From Edwardsiella ictaluri ATCC 33202 (GTDB taxonomy: Bacteria > Pseudomonadota > Gammaproteobacteria > Enterobacterales > Enterobacteriaceae): a stretch of DNA of 42,455 nucleotides. Positions 7,374 to 18,604 of this stretch are shown here, piece after piece (the first letter of the stretch is position 1; every line of letters begins with the position of its first letter). The DNA is taken from assembly GCF_000264785.1 (NCBI RefSeq), contig NZ_AFJI01000105.1:1-42455 (forward strand), given 5' to 3'. The notes under the pieces were generated by a model. The model saw nothing but the letters and a program-made list of their open reading frames with translations. It was not told the origin of the DNA and made no database searches. The position numbers were made by a program, and so were the translations under genes.

Positions 7374-8477
7374 ATGTCAGATAACAGCCAGAAAAAAGTG
7401 ATCGTCGGAATGTCCGGCGGCGTCGATTCCTCCGTATCCGCCTACCTATTACAACAACAGGGATATCAGGTTGCTGGCCTGTTCATGAAGAACTGGGAAG
7501 AGGACGATAGCGACGAATACTGTTCAGCGGCTACCGATTTAGCCGATGCCCAGGCCGTCTGCGATAGGCTGGGCATCGAGCTGCATACCGTCAACTTCGC
7601 CGCCGAATACTGGGACAATGTCTTTGAACTGTTCCTGCAGGAGTACCGCGCCGGGCGCACGCCCAATCCGGATATTCTGTGCAACAAGGAGATCAAGTTT
7701 AAGGCGTTTCTGGAGTTCGCCGCCGAAGATCTGGGTGCTGACTACATTGCCACCGGCCACTATGTGCGCCGCCGTGACATCAACGGCACCACTCAGCTGC
7801 TGCGCGGCGTCGATGCCAACAAGGATCAGAGCTACTTCCTGTACACCCTCAGCCACCAGCAGGTGGCACAAAGCCTGTTCCCGGTAGGCGAGCTGGAGAA
7901 GCCCGAGGTGCGGCGCATCGCCGCCCAGCTGGATCTGGCCACCGCCAAGAAAAAGGACTCTACCGGCATCTGCTTTATCGGCGAACGGAAGTTCCGCGAG
8001 TTTCTTGGCCGCTATCTGCCGGCGCAGCCGGGCAAGATCGTCACCGTGGACGGTGAGACGATCGGCGAGCATCAGGGGCTGATGTACCATACCCTGGGAC
8101 AGCGTAAGGGGCTCGGCATCGGCGGCACCAAAGAGGGCAGCGAAGAGCCGTGGTACGTGGTGGACAAGGATCTGGACAACAACGTTCTGGTGGTCGCGCA
8201 GGGCCACGACCACCCGCGCCTGTTCTCCAACGGCCTGATCGCCCAGCAGCTGCACTGGGTCGATCGTCTCCCCCTCGGCGCGCCGCTGCGCTGCACGGTA
8301 AAAACCCGCTACCGTCAGGCCGACATTCCCTGTCTGGTCACCCCGCTCGCCGATGAGCGCATTGAGGTACGCTTCGACCAGCCCGTCGCCGCCGTCACGC
8401 CGGGGCAGTCCGCAGTATTCTACCAGGATGAGGTCTGCCTGGGCGGTGGGATCATCGAAACCCGTCTGGTCGACTGA
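7374..8477 (+). CDS. mnmA: tRNA 2-thiouridylase MnmA
   Basis: MnmA puts sulfur on C2 of the wobble uridine of tRNA-Lys, -Glu and -Gln, taking sulfur from the TusBCDE relay. The 367-residue protein has the ATP-binding PP-loop SGGVDSS near the N-terminus, Cys103 in [12 protein letters not shown] and the catalytic Cys200 in [13 protein letters not shown] (Cys102 and Cys199 in E. coli). ATG at 7374 (MSDNSQ) aligns with E. coli; an upstream ATG at 7347 would add nine residues. A 7-bp hairpin at 8492-8516 follows the stop codon. Confidence 0.97.
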
Positions 8478-8491
8478 CCGCGCCAGCGCTT

Positions 8492-8516
8492 CCCGCGCGC
8501 CCCATCGGTGCGCGGG
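8492..8516 (+). terminator. Hairpin after mnmA
   Basis: CCCGCGC (8492-8498) pairs with GCGCGGG (8510-8516) and is followed by the pyrimidine run TCTCTCCC. There is no clean T-tract, so it is either a weak terminator or an RNA-stabilising hairpin. Confidence 0.4.
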
Positions 8517-8636
8517 TCTCTCCCGCTGTCCGGCTGACTTTACATTCCCCCGGCGACGATTCCGCCCGCGCTTTTCGGCCGCCAGCCTCCCTGTGCTAAA
8601 CTGGAAAAAAATATTGATTTTGCGCCCGTAGTCCTG

Positions 8637-9692
8637 ATGAGCCCGCTGCAATCCCTCGACGTTCTGTATATCAACGCCTGCGTTACCTACGCCACGCTCT
8701 CCGTCAGCTATTTCGCACTGAGTAAACAGGGGGCCCTGGGGCCCGCATCGCCGCTCTCCGGCCGTATTCTGTGGGGGATGGTTGCCGGCCTGCTCTCCTG
8801 GTATCTGACCGGCAGCAAAATCTACTTTACCGCACAGATCCACTACACCTTCGAAATCGTCCCCATGTTGCTGGTCACCTTCTTCGGCGGCTGGTGCGCC
8901 GGCCTGACTGCCTGGCTGCTCAACTTCATCACCACCGGCGGCTTTGTCCTCGACAACCTGTTTATCGGTATGATGCTGGCACCGGTGCTGCTGGCGCGTG
9001 TGTGGCGGCGCAATACCCTGCGTACCTTTATCCTGTGCATTTCGCTGGTGACGCTGTTCCGCCTGCTGATCGTTATCCCCTACGTGACCCGGCGTATCTA
9101 TCTGCTGGACGTGCTGCTGCATCAAACCATCTCCTATTTCTGCCTGCTGGTCTGTTACCAGACCCTGGCCCTCAAGCAGCGCAGCATCAGCGCCTATTTC
9201 ACCCTGAGCGAGTCGGCCCTGCGCGACCAGCTGACCCAGACCAATAACCGCCAAGGGCTCCAGCAGCAGATCCTGCGTCTGGAACACAGCCGCAGCGCCT
9301 GCTGCATCGCCATGATCGATATCGATAACTTTAAGCAAATCAACGATCGCTACGGCCATCTGTGCGGCGACCGGGTTTTGACCGCCATCGCCGCCATCGC
9401 CTCACAGACCCTGCAGCCCCGGGACTACATGGCCCGTTTCGGCGGAGAGGAGTTTGTCATCCTGTTTCCCGGGAAGACACTCGAGCGGGCCAACGCGCGC
9501 TGCGAGCAAATCCGCCAGGCCATCTGCGCTACGCCCCTCTACCTTTGCCATGACCAGCAAATCCGGGCGAGCGCCTCCTTCGGCCTCAGCTATTTCGACG
9601 GTCGCGACAGCCTGCAACAGGCCATCGCACGGGCCGACGGCGCCCTGTACCGCGCCAAGCGCCGCGGTAAAAACCGTGTTGAGTGCGCCTGA
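8637..9692 (+). CDS. Membrane diguanylate cyclase with 5TM sensor
   Basis: The 351-residue protein should make cyclic di-GMP from two GTP at the inner membrane. Residues about 1-190 are strongly hydrophobic with several membrane segments and an FFGGWCAGLTAWLLN stretch, like the 5TM sensor domain of LytS/YhcK-type proteins. A GGDEF domain follows: MIDIDNFKQINDRYGH, then GGEEF at residues 269-273. The inhibitory-site position reads QPRD, so the first Arg of RxxD is missing and product inhibition is probably weak. In E. coli mnmA and hflD are direct neighbours, so this gene is an insertion into a conserved block, but its base composition is like the surroundings. The ATG start has only a weak ribosome site. 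Confidence 0.9.
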   Translation: MSPLQSLDVLYINACVTYATLSVSYFALSKQGALGPASPLSGRILWGMVAGLLSWYLTGSKIYFTAQIHYTFEIVPMLLVTFFGGWCAGLTAWLLNFITTGGFVLDNLFIGMMLAPVLLARVWRRNTLRTFILCISLVTLFRLLIVIPYVTRRIYLLDVLLHQTISYFCLLVCYQTLALKQRSISAYFTLSESALRDQLTQTNNRQGLQQQILRLEHSRSACCIAMIDIDNFKQINDRYGHLCGDRVLTAIAAIASQTLQPRDYMARFGGEEFVILFPGKTLERANARCEQIRQAICATPLYLCHDQQIRASASFGLSYFDGRDSLQQAIARADGALYRAKRRGKNRVECA

Positions 9693-9854
9693 CGCACGGC
9701 GCAGGCGCCATCGTTTGCGCAGATGTGCGCCAGTTACCTGCGCCAATCGCCCGTGCCGCTAGGTTTAACGTCACGTTTATGGCATGATCGTGGGTCAGAA
9801 TCTGACACCGATGCCGCGGCGCCGGTGTTTCGCTGCCCGCAAACAGGAGTCCAC

Positions 9855-11880
<2,026 letters not shown>

Positions 11881-11903
11881 CACGCTGAACTGCACGAAAT
11901 TAC

Positions 11904-11925
11904 GCCACCCGTCTACGCGGGTGGC
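11904..11925 (+). terminator. Hairpin after purB
   Basis: GCCACCCG (11904-11911) pairs perfectly with CGGGTGGC (11918-11925) over a 6-base loop, 24 bases after the purB stop codon. The bases that follow (CTCTCCGTACTCC) are pyrimidine-rich but have no T-run. Confidence 0.5.
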
Positions 11926-12023
11926 CTCTCCGTACTCCTCCACACGCCTGCGGTCACACTGCGCTGACTTTTTACTTCTGCCACGTCCCGTCTGCGACTA
12001 CACTGAGCTCCTACAACATTGCT

Positions 12024-12033
12024 TATCATTGAG
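12024..12033 (+). promoter_or_regulatory. TATCATTGAG motif upstream of yegW-like gene
   Basis: This 10-base motif, 24 bases before the start codon of the GntR-type regulator, differs in one base from TATCATTAAG in the promoter of the yegU-like gene (13976-13967, minus strand). It is a candidate site for the regulator acting on both genes; inference only. Confidence 0.3.
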
Positions 12034-12056
12034 ACCATCTCCGGACCCTGAACGCT

Positions 12057-12815
12057 ATGAGTGCCGACCCGATCCCACTGTTACAAAAGCTGCGTGACGA
12101 TCTCGCGCAAAGCGGCTCCATGCCGATCTATCTGCGCTTTAACGAATCCATCCGCCAGGCTATCGCCCAGGGCATGCTGCAGCCGGGTGATTTTCTGCCC
12201 AGCGAGCGCGCCTTTACCGATGCCCTGAAAATCTCACGCATTACGGTACGCAAGGCGCTGGCCTGCCTCGAGCAGGATGACATTATTGACCGCGGACGCG
12301 GCTTTGGCACCCAGATCAAGCAGGTGCCAATGTCCTCGCTGGCCTACTCGCTGGCCAACATCAAAGGCTTCTCCGGTGAGGTCGCCATGCAAGGGCGCCA
12401 GCCCGGCACCCGCTGGCTGTCACGTGAGCTGGTGCCCGCCTCGGCAACCATCGCCGACAAGCTGGGCATTGCGATCGATACCCCGGTCTACCGTCTGGAG
12501 CGCATCCGCACCGTGGACGGCCAGGCGCTCTCCGTCGCCATCTCCTACGTGATACGCGAGGCTATCGATGACTGTCAGGCGATCGGCGAATCACTGTATG
12601 ACTACCTGCGTGCCCGCCAGATCCAGTTTGGGCGCCTCTCCAGCCAAATCGGCGCCTGTCTGGCCGACCCCTCGCTGCAGCAGAAGCTGGAGATCGGCGC
12701 ACCGACCGCCATGCTGGTGATCCGTCAGGTGCTCAGCGATCGCACCCAACGCCCCCTGGAGTACAGCATTAACTACTGCCGCGGAGATATGTACGAATAC
12801 ACGGCCGAGGAGTAA
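12057..12815 (+). CDS. GntR/HutC-family regulator, YegW-like
   Basis: The 252-residue protein has an N-terminal winged helix (residues about 22-90; PSERAFTDALKISRITVRKAL is the recognition part) and a C-terminal UTRA ligand-binding domain (about 105-245, ending PLEYSINYCRGDMYEY). It resembles E. coli YegW, including the short stretch before the winged helix. In E. coli yegW lies beside yegTUV; here it is convergent with a yegU-like gene 51 bases away, and the transporter and kinase genes are absent from the neighbourhood. The natural ligand is unknown to me. The ribosome site before ATG is weak. E. coli has purB next to phoP, so this pair is an insertion. Confidence 0.85.
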   Translation: MSADPIPLLQKLRDDLAQSGSMPIYLRFNESIRQAIAQGMLQPGDFLPSERAFTDALKISRITVRKALACLEQDDIIDRGRGFGTQIKQVPMSSLAYSLANIKGFSGEVAMQGRQPGTRWLSRELVPASATIADKLGIAIDTPVYRLERIRTVDGQALSVAISYVIREAIDDCQAIGESLYDYLRARQIQFGRLSSQIGACLADPSLQQKLEIGAPTAMLVIRQVLSDRTQRPLEYSINYCRGDMYEYTAEE

Positions 12816-12866
12816 ATGGCGGGGCCATCCATCACGACGCCCCGATCTGGGTGACGACAGCGCAAC

Positions 12867-13916
12867 TCACCCTGCGCAGCGCCGCTGGCGCAGACGCATC
12901 AGCCCGGTACTGTAGTGGCTCATATCGAGCGGATTCACCTGGCGCAACGTCGCCAACCAGTCGGCGCGGATCCCCTGAACCCCGGACAACGCCCCACAGA
13001 TCGCCGTCGCCATCGCCCCGATGGTGTCGGTATCCCCCCCCAGGTTGGCACACAGCTCGGCACAGCGATTGGGGCAACCATCGGCAAGGTCAACCATGGC
13101 GATTGCCGCCGGCACCGACTCAACGGTGTCAACCCCGGCGCCGATCAACTGATACACCCGCTCGCTGCCCTGCTCGTAGCCCGCCGCCGTCAGCGACAGC
13201 GCCAGCTCGATCCGTGCCGCCAGAGAGGGGCTGAAGGTCGATGGGCGATAGCGCTGGGCATAATCGGCAACGCCCGGCAGTGCCAGGCGGATGGTTGCCC
13301 AGTCTGCCCCCTCGATGGCGCGGGAGACCGCCCAGGCGATCACGGTGGCGCCGGCAACCGCGATGTCCGACTTATGGGTCGGGCTGGAGGCCTGCCATAC
13401 CTGCTCGACAAAGTCCGGCAACGGCGCCGACGGCAGCAGGCAGCCCAGCGGGGAGACCCGCATGGCGGCGCCGTTGGTCACACCGTTGTTCTCCAGATCG
13501 GCGATGGCCACCCCCTCCTGCTGCGCACTCAGCGCTCGGCGGGAGCTGGGACCAAGAATATTGCGCTCAAAGGCGCCGAACCCCTGCGCCCAGATCATGA
13601 TATTGCGCGCGATCAGCTCAGGGACGACCTCTCCCTCCGCCTCCAGCAGCGCATCGGCCAATGCCAGCGCCATCGCGGTATCATCGGTATACTGCCCGGC
13701 GCTGAAATAGCAGGCGGCGCAGTTCTCCGGCGGCCCGTCCAGAAAGCGGTCTATCCAGCCAAAGTGACGGCGCACGCGCTCGCGCGGCCACAGCTCCGAC
13801 GGCATCCCCAACGCATCGCCCAGCATCTGCCCGTACAGCGTACCGAGAATGCGCTGTTCGATCTCCGCTTCGCCCGCGGTTTGTTGTGCAGTTGCCTGTG
13901 CGGCAGATAATGTCAT
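12867..13916 (-). CDS. ADP-ribosylglycohydrolase family protein, YegU-like
   Basis: The 349-residue protein belongs to the DraG/ARH family, which removes ADP-ribose from modified proteins or small molecules using a two-metal centre. The metal-binding segments are present: GDALGMPSE near residue 35, YTDDTAMALA near residue 77 and GGDTDTIGAMA near residue 295. The soluble helical fold is expected in the cytoplasm. It resembles E. coli YegU, and it pairs with the convergent YegW-like regulator. Its promoter region is shared with phoP. Its substrate cannot be told from sequence; other family members act on dinitrogenase reductase, which is not relevant here. The ATG is preceded by GAGAGAGGAAGG. 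Confidence 0.88.
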   Translation of the reverse strand: MTLSAAQATAQQTAGEAEIEQRILGTLYGQMLGDALGMPSELWPRERVRRHFGWIDRFLDGPPENCAACYFSAGQYTDDTAMALALADALLEAEGEVVPELIARNIMIWAQGFGAFERNILGPSSRRALSAQQEGVAIADLENNGVTNGAAMRVSPLGCLLPSAPLPDFVEQVWQASSPTHKSDIAVAGATVIAWAVSRAIEGADWATIRLALPGVADYAQRYRPSTFSPSLAARIELALSLTAAGYEQGSERVYQLIGAGVDTVESVPAAIAMVDLADGCPNRCAELCANLGGDTDTIGAMATAICGALSGVQGIRADWLATLRQVNPLDMSHYSTGLMRLRQRRCAG

Positions 13917-13956
13917 ACCTTCCTCTCTCTGTCCGGCGGCGACGCTGCCGTAACGC

Positions 13957-13985
13957 TATATAGTACCTTAATGATACCATAACAG
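13957..13985 (-). promoter_or_regulatory. Promoter and candidate operator of yegU-like gene
   Basis: Reading the minus strand, CTGTTA lies 17 bases before TATATA (13962-13957); the start codon is 40 bases downstream. The spacer contains GTATCATTAAGGTAC, an imperfect palindrome sharing TATCATT-AG with the region upstream of the YegW-like gene. A repressor bound there would block the promoter. Confidence 0.4.
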
Positions 13986-14076
13986 ACAGCCTACGACAGC
14001 GCTCCCCCGTAAACCTCCGCCCCCGATCACACTATTTCAGCATATCCGTGACTACTATCACCCCAGGCGACGCTTC

Positions 14077-14093
14077 AGTTTATCTACCGTTGA
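14077..14093 (+). promoter_or_regulatory. PhoP box candidate
   Basis: AGTTTA, five bases, then CGTTGA fits the PhoP direct-repeat consensus (TGTTTA-N5-TGTTTA) with 9 of 12 positions. A -10-like TATGTT at 14106-14111 follows at 12 bases, the usual spacing. This supports autoregulation of phoPQ, as known in E. coli and Salmonella. Confidence 0.5.
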
Positions 14094-14267
14094 TATTACA
14101 GTGTTTATGTTAGCCGACGTAAATTCCCGCTACGGCGGCCCATCGCGACCTAGGGAGAGTAGATCCCGGCATCATTTGCATGGACGCTACCCAGACTTTC
14201 CGCTAGGGTGAAACAGTGGATCCGGCGAAGGGCCGGTAACCTGATTCGGGAGTGAAAGAACCTAGAC

Positions 14268-14942
14268 ATGCGTATCTTAGTCGTCGAAGACAATAATCTG
14301 CTACGCCATCACCTGTCGGTACAGATACGTGAGCTGGGCCACCAGGTCGATGCCGCGGAAAACGCCAAAGAGGCGGACTTTTTCGTGCGCGAACAGGGCC
14401 CTGATATCGCGATCGTCGACCTCGGGCTGCCGGGGGAAGACGGTATGAGCATGATCCGCCGCTGGCGTAGCGAGCAGATAACCCTGCCCATTCTGGTGCT
14501 CACCGCCCGGGAAAGCTGGCAGGAAAAGGTAGCAGCACTGGAGGCGGGCGCCGATGACTATGTCACCAAGCCCTTCCATTTAGAAGAGGTGCTGGCACGC
14601 ATGCAGGCCCTGATGCGCCGCAACAGCGGTCTGGCCTCGCAGATCATCAGCATGCCCCCGTTCCAGGCTGATCTCTCTCGCCGTGAGCTGCGGGTCAACG
14701 AGACGCTGATCAAACTTACCGCCTTTGAGTACACCATCATGGAGACCCTGATCCGCAACAGCGGCAAGGTGGTCAGCAAAGATGCCCTGATGCTGCAGCT
14801 CTATCCCGACGCCGAGCTGCGTGAAAGCCACACTATCGACGTACTGATGGGGCGCCTGCGCAAAAAGCTGCAGAGTGAATACCCGGCCGATGTCATCACC
14901 ACCGTACGCGGTCAGGGCTACCGCTTCGACGTGCCGGCATGA
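14268..14942 (+). CDS. phoP: Response regulator PhoP
   Basis: PhoP is the transcription factor of the PhoPQ system, which responds to low Mg2+, acid pH and cationic peptides. The 224-residue protein is nearly identical to E. coli PhoP through the receiver domain (Asp51 in AIVDLGLP is the phosphorylation site; Lys in DDYVTKPFH) and the OmpR-type winged helix ([15 protein letters not shown] to [10 protein letters not shown]). GGGAG stands upstream of ATG. The stop codon overlaps the phoQ start, so the two are coupled. It is probably autoregulated through the PhoP box at 14077. In enteric pathogens PhoP controls virulence and envelope genes. Confidence 0.98.
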   Translation: MRILVVEDNNLLRHHLSVQIRELGHQVDAAENAKEADFFVREQGPDIAIVDLGLPGEDGMSMIRRWRSEQITLPILVLTARESWQEKVAALEAGADDYVTKPFHLEEVLARMQALMRRNSGLASQIISMPPFQADLSRRELRVNETLIKLTAFEYTIMETLIRNSGKVVSKDALMLQLYPDAELRESHTIDVLMGRLRKKLQSEYPADVITTVRGQGYRFDVPA

Positions 14943-16405
14943 TGCTACAGCGCTGGCAGGCATGGAAAGCCCGCCCCTTATCGCTGCGCACCCGCTTTAT
15001 GCTGGCTACCGCCGCGATGGTGTTCCTGCTCTCGCTGGCCTATGGCCTGGTGGCAGTGGTTGGCTACGCCGTCAGCTTCGACAAAACCACCTACCGTCTG
15101 TTGCGCGGTGAGAGCAACCTGTTTTTTAGCCTGGCCCACTGGCAAGATGGACGCCTGACCATCACCCCTCCACCCAACATGGCGCTGAATACGCCGACGC
15201 TGGTGATGATTTACGACCGTGAAGGACGCCTGCTCTGGTCTAAGCGTCAGATACCGGCGCTGGAAAAACGCATTGAGCGCAGCTGGCTGGAGAAGCCGGG
15301 CTTTTATGAAATCGACAGCAACAAGTATTTCAGCAGCACGGTGCTCGGCGACAACCCGCGGATGCAGAATCAGCTGAAGGACTACGACGACGACAGCGCC
15401 GATGCCATGACCCACTCCGTCGCCGTCAGCCAATATACTGCCACGGCGCACCTACCGGCGCTGACCATCGTGGTTGTCGATACCATCCCCCAGGAGCTGC
15501 AAAACTCTGACATGGTCTGGGGCTGGTTCAGTTATGTACTGATAGCCAACGTGCTGTTGGTGATCCCCCTGCTGTGGCTCGCCGCCTTCTGGAGCCTGCA
15601 ACCGCTCAAGGCCCTGGCCACCCAGGTACGCGAGCTGGAGAAGGGGCAGCGCGATAGCCTCAGCGAAAATCCCCCTCATGAGCTGCGCGGTCTGGTGCGC
15701 AACCTCAACATCCTGCTGAACAACGAGCGCCAGCGCTATACCCGCTACCGCACCACCCTTGCCGATCTGACCCACAGCCTGAAGACCCCGCTGGCGGTGC
15801 TACAGAGCACCCTGCGTTCCCTGCGCAACGGGAAAAGTCTGAGCGTCGAACAGGCCGAGCCGATCATGCTGGAGCAGATCAGCCGTATCTCCCAGCAGAT
15901 CGGCTACTACCTGCACCGCGCCAGCGCCCATTCGGAACACAGCGTGCTCAACCGCGAGGTGCACTCGGTATCAGCGATCCTCGACGCCCTGACCTCGGCG
16001 CTGAACAAAGTCTACCAGCGCAAGGGGGTGGACATCTCGCTGGATATCCCGCCGGAGCTCACCTTTATCGGTGAAAAGAACGATCTGATGGAGGTGATCG
16101 GAAACCTGCTGGATAACGCCTGCAAATACTGCCTGGAATTTGTGGAGGTCAGCGCCAGCCTGCACGGCGGCGATCTGATGCTATGGGTAGACGACGACGG
16201 CCCCGGCATTCCACACGACAAACGCGAGCTGGTGTTCGCCCGCGGTCAGCGCGCTGATACCCTGCGCCCCGGCCAGGGGCTGGGGCTGGCACTGGTGGAC
16301 GAACTGGTCAATCAGTACGACGGCAGCATCGCTGTCGATGACAGTCCACTGGGCGGCGCACGCATCTGCGTACGCTTTGGCCAGCAACAGCCGGATCGCA
16401 ATTAA
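14939..16405 (+). CDS. phoQ: Sensor histidine kinase PhoQ
   Basis: PhoQ senses periplasmic Mg2+, acid and antimicrobial peptides and phosphorylates PhoP. The 488-residue protein has two membrane segments (about 20-42 and 195-217), a periplasmic sensor domain between them, a HAMP region, the phospho-acceptor His in [11 protein letters not shown] (residue 279 from the first ATG) and an ATPase domain with NLLDNACKY and DDDGPGIP. The acidic patch that bridges to the membrane through cations in E. coli (EDDDDAE) is kept as DYDDDSAD. The gene overlaps phoP by four bases (ATGA). Either of two adjacent ATG codons can be the start. Confidence 0.98.
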   Translation: MMLQRWQAWKARPLSLRTRFMLATAAMVFLLSLAYGLVAVVGYAVSFDKTTYRLLRGESNLFFSLAHWQDGRLTITPPPNMALNTPTLVMIYDREGRLLWSKRQIPALEKRIERSWLEKPGFYEIDSNKYFSSTVLGDNPRMQNQLKDYDDDSADAMTHSVAVSQYTATAHLPALTIVVVDTIPQELQNSDMVWGWFSYVLIANVLLVIPLLWLAAFWSLQPLKALATQVRELEKGQRDSLSENPPHELRGLVRNLNILLNNERQRYTRYRTTLADLTHSLKTPLAVLQSTLRSLRNGKSLSVEQAEPIMLEQISRISQQIGYYLHRASAHSEHSVLNREVHSVSAILDALTSALNKVYQRKGVDISLDIPPELTFIGEKNDLMEVIGNLLDNACKYCLEFVEVSASLHGGDLMLWVDDDGPGIPHDKRELVFARGQRADTLRPGQGLGLALVDELVNQYDGSIAVDDSPLGGARICVRFGQQQPDRN

Positions 16406-16563
16406 ATCGACCACCGGCCGCACAATATTCCCCTTAGCCCGGCGGATCGCCGCGCGTCATCCGTTATACTGGGCAGAGTCCCGCCACGCGATGTAACCCG
16501 ATATCTCCTGCCGCGGCGGAACACCGCGGCCTCTGTGCCCACCACCATCACAGGACACTCACC

Positions 16564-17685
16564 ATGCATTATCAACTCGATCTCGACTGGCAGGACTTTC
16601 TGCAAAACTATTGGCAAAAACGCCCGTTGGTTATCCGGCACGGTTTCAAGGACTTCATCGATCCGCTCTCACCGGATGAACTGGCCGGGCTGGCGATGGA
16701 GCAAGAGGTGGATAGCCGCCTGGTCTGCCGCGACGATGGGCAGTGGCAGGTGTCACACGGCCCGTTTACCAGCTACGATCACCTGGGTGAGACCAACTGG
16801 TCGCTGCTGGTACAGGCCGTCGACCACTGGCACACACCGGCGGCGGCGCTGATGCGGCCGTTTCGGCACCTGCCGGACTGGCGCCTCGACGATCTGATGA
16901 TCTCATTCTCGGTCCCCGGCGGTGGCGTCGGCCCCCATATCGACCAGTATGATGTCTTTATCATCCAGGGCAGCGGGCGGAGACGCTGGCGTGTCGGCGA
17001 GAAAGGACAGCGCCGTCAGCACTGCCCGCACCCGGACCTGCTGCAGGTCGATCCCTTTGATGCCATCATCGACATCGAGCTGTCACCGGGCGATATCCTG
17101 TATATCCCGCCCCACTTCCCTCATGAAGGGTATGCGCTGGAGAACGCCCTCAACTACTCGGTGGGTTTCCGGGCGCCCAACGCCCGCGAGCTGATCAGTG
17201 GCTTTGCCGATCATATGTTGGCCCACGATCTCGGCGGCAACCACTATGTCGATCCACAATTGGCGCAACGCGACAATCCGGCGGAGATCCTGCCGCAGGA
17301 GCTGGACGCCCTGCGCACCATGATGGTGGCCCAGCTCAACGACGGCGACAGCTTCCAGCGCTGGTTCGGCGAGTTTATCAGCCAGTCTCGCCACGAGCTG
17401 GACATCGCTCCGCCGGAGCCGCCCTATCAGGCCGGAGAGGTCTATGAGCTGCTGCAGGCGGGCGAGGTACTGGAGCGTCTGGGGGGAATTCGGGTGCTGC
17501 GGATCGCGGAGCGCTGCTATATCAACGGGGAACCCCTCGACAGTGAGAACGCCGCCGCGCTCGATACGCTGGCGCGTCATACCTGCCTGAACGCCACCGC
17601 ACTGGGCTGCGCGCTGGACGATCCCGCCTTCCTGACCGACCTGACCGGGCTGATTAACAGCGGGTACTGGTTCTTCCAGGACTGA
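16564..17685 (+). CDS. roxA: Ribosomal protein L16 arginine hydroxylase RoxA
   Basis: RoxA (YcfD) is a 2-oxoglutarate- and Fe(II)-dependent oxygenase that hydroxylates an arginine of ribosomal protein L16. The 373-residue protein has the JmjC-type iron site His125-x-Asp127 in GPHIDQYDVF and His187 in PPHFPHEGY, exactly as numbered in the E. coli protein. The C-terminal helical part follows the cupin domain. It lies after phoQ with a 158-base gap, as in E. coli. ATG has AGGACA upstream. Confidence 0.96.
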   Translation: MHYQLDLDWQDFLQNYWQKRPLVIRHGFKDFIDPLSPDELAGLAMEQEVDSRLVCRDDGQWQVSHGPFTSYDHLGETNWSLLVQAVDHWHTPAAALMRPFRHLPDWRLDDLMISFSVPGGGVGPHIDQYDVFIIQGSGRRRWRVGEKGQRRQHCPHPDLLQVDPFDAIIDIELSPGDILYIPPHFPHEGYALENALNYSVGFRAPNARELISGFADHMLAHDLGGNHYVDPQLAQRDNPAEILPQELDALRTMMVAQLNDGDSFQRWFGEFISQSRHELDIAPPEPPYQAGEVYELLQAGEVLERLGGIRVLRIAERCYINGEPLDSENAAALDTLARHTCLNATALGCALDDPAFLTDLTGLINSGYWFFQD

Positions 17686-17697
17686 ACATACGCGTAA

Positions 17698-17727
17698 GGC
17701 AGCGCGACCGTAAGCGGGGGCGCTGCC
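17698..17727. terminator. Hairpin between roxA and cobB
   Basis: GGCAGCGC (17698-17705) pairs perfectly with GCGCTGCC (17720-17727), in the 52-base gap between two convergent genes. There is no T-tract on either side, so intrinsic termination is only likely to be weak. Confidence 0.4.
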
Positions 17728-17737
17728 GATGCGGGCA

Positions 17738-18604
17738 TTACTGACCGTCGGAGGGAAAGCCGCAGCGGATCAGCAGTTGCTGCAGATACTGCGGAACCAG
17801 CTGACTGGCCGGGCCGTAGTGTCGCTCATCGAACTCGCTCTCCACCTGGCTCGGCTCCAGATTCAGCTCCACCGTATGGGCGCCGCACAGACGCGCTTCA
17901 TGGACAAATCCGGCGGCGGGATAGACATGGCCCGAGGTGCCGATGGCAATAAACTCATCCGCCTGCTGCAGCGCTGGGTAGATCTCATCCATCCCGATCG
18001 GCATCTCGCCGAACCATACCACGTGCGGACGCAGCGGCGCCGGGATCTGGCAACAGTGACAACGGTCATCCACGCTCAGATCGCCCAACCACCTCACCAC
18101 TTGCCCCGACTGGGTGCAGCGCACCTTGAGCAACTCGCCGTGCATATGGATCACCCGCTGGCTCCCGGCGCGCTCGTGCAGGTTATCGATATTCTGGGTA
18201 ACCAGCAAAAAACGGTCGCCCAGCGCCTGTTCCAGACGCGCCAGCGCCAGGTGCGCCGGGTTGGGCTGGATCGCCGGCTGCTGCAGCTGATGACGACGAG
18301 CGTTATAGAACGCCTGTACCAGCGCAGGCTCGCGCCGATACCCCTCCGGTGTGGCCACATCCTCCACCCGGTGCTCCTCCCACAGGCCATCGGCCGCGCG
18401 GAAAGTCCGGATCCCGGATTCTGCCGACACACCGGCCCCCGTCAGTACCACTACGAAAGGCAGTTTCATGGTCTCCCCCTTATCGGCATCGGCCCCCGCG
18501 GCATGTCCCCAGACGATATCCTGATAATAGACCAGAGAGCGCAGCCGCTGATGGTGTAGCCGTTTGTTTTTCCTGATGCGACAAATACGATGACGCGTTT
18601 TCAT
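17738..18604 (-). CDS. cobB: NAD-dependent deacylase CobB (sirtuin)
   Basis: CobB removes acetyl and succinyl groups from protein lysines using NAD, for example from acetyl-CoA synthetase. Visible motifs are [14 protein letters not shown] (NAD binding), [12 protein letters not shown], the catalytic His in IHMHGEL and a zinc site made from Cys pairs including CHCC. The 288-residue product keeps the basic N-terminal extension of the long E. coli form (RKNKR...LRSL). Its ATG overlaps the stop codon of nagK by one base (TAATG), so it is translated from the nagK message and probably belongs to the lol-nagK-cobB unit. Confidence 0.97.
   Translation of the reverse strand: MKTRHRICRIRKNKRLHHQRLRSLVYYQDIVWGHAAGADADKGETMKLPFVVVLTGAGVSAESGIRTFRAADGLWEEHRVEDVATPEGYRREPALVQAFYNARRHQLQQPAIQPNPAHLALARLEQALGDRFLLVTQNIDNLHERAGSQRVIHMHGELLKVRCTQSGQVVRWLGDLSVDDRCHCCQIPAPLRPHVVWFGEMPIGMDEIYPALQQADEFIAIGTSGHVYPAAGFVHEARLCGAHTVELNLEPSQVESEFDERHYGPASQLVPQYLQQLLIRCGFPSDGQ

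Larger units (their letters stand above)
13917..14267. other. Divergent yegU-like / phoP control region
   Basis: This 351-base gap holds the minus-strand promoter at 13957-13985 and a PhoP-box candidate at 14077-14093. If phoP starts from the nearby -10, the phoP leader is about 150 bases long, with a GC-rich hairpin (CCGGCGAAGGGCCGG near 14222-14236) close to the gene. No coding sequence was seen. Confidence 0.5.

Noticed and set aside
7539-9359. 606-codon open frame on the minus strand across mnmA and the cyclase gene
   Set aside because: It lies antisense to two clearly conserved genes in GC-rich DNA and has low-complexity, Gln/Gly/Ala-rich translation with no known motif; it is a shadow frame.
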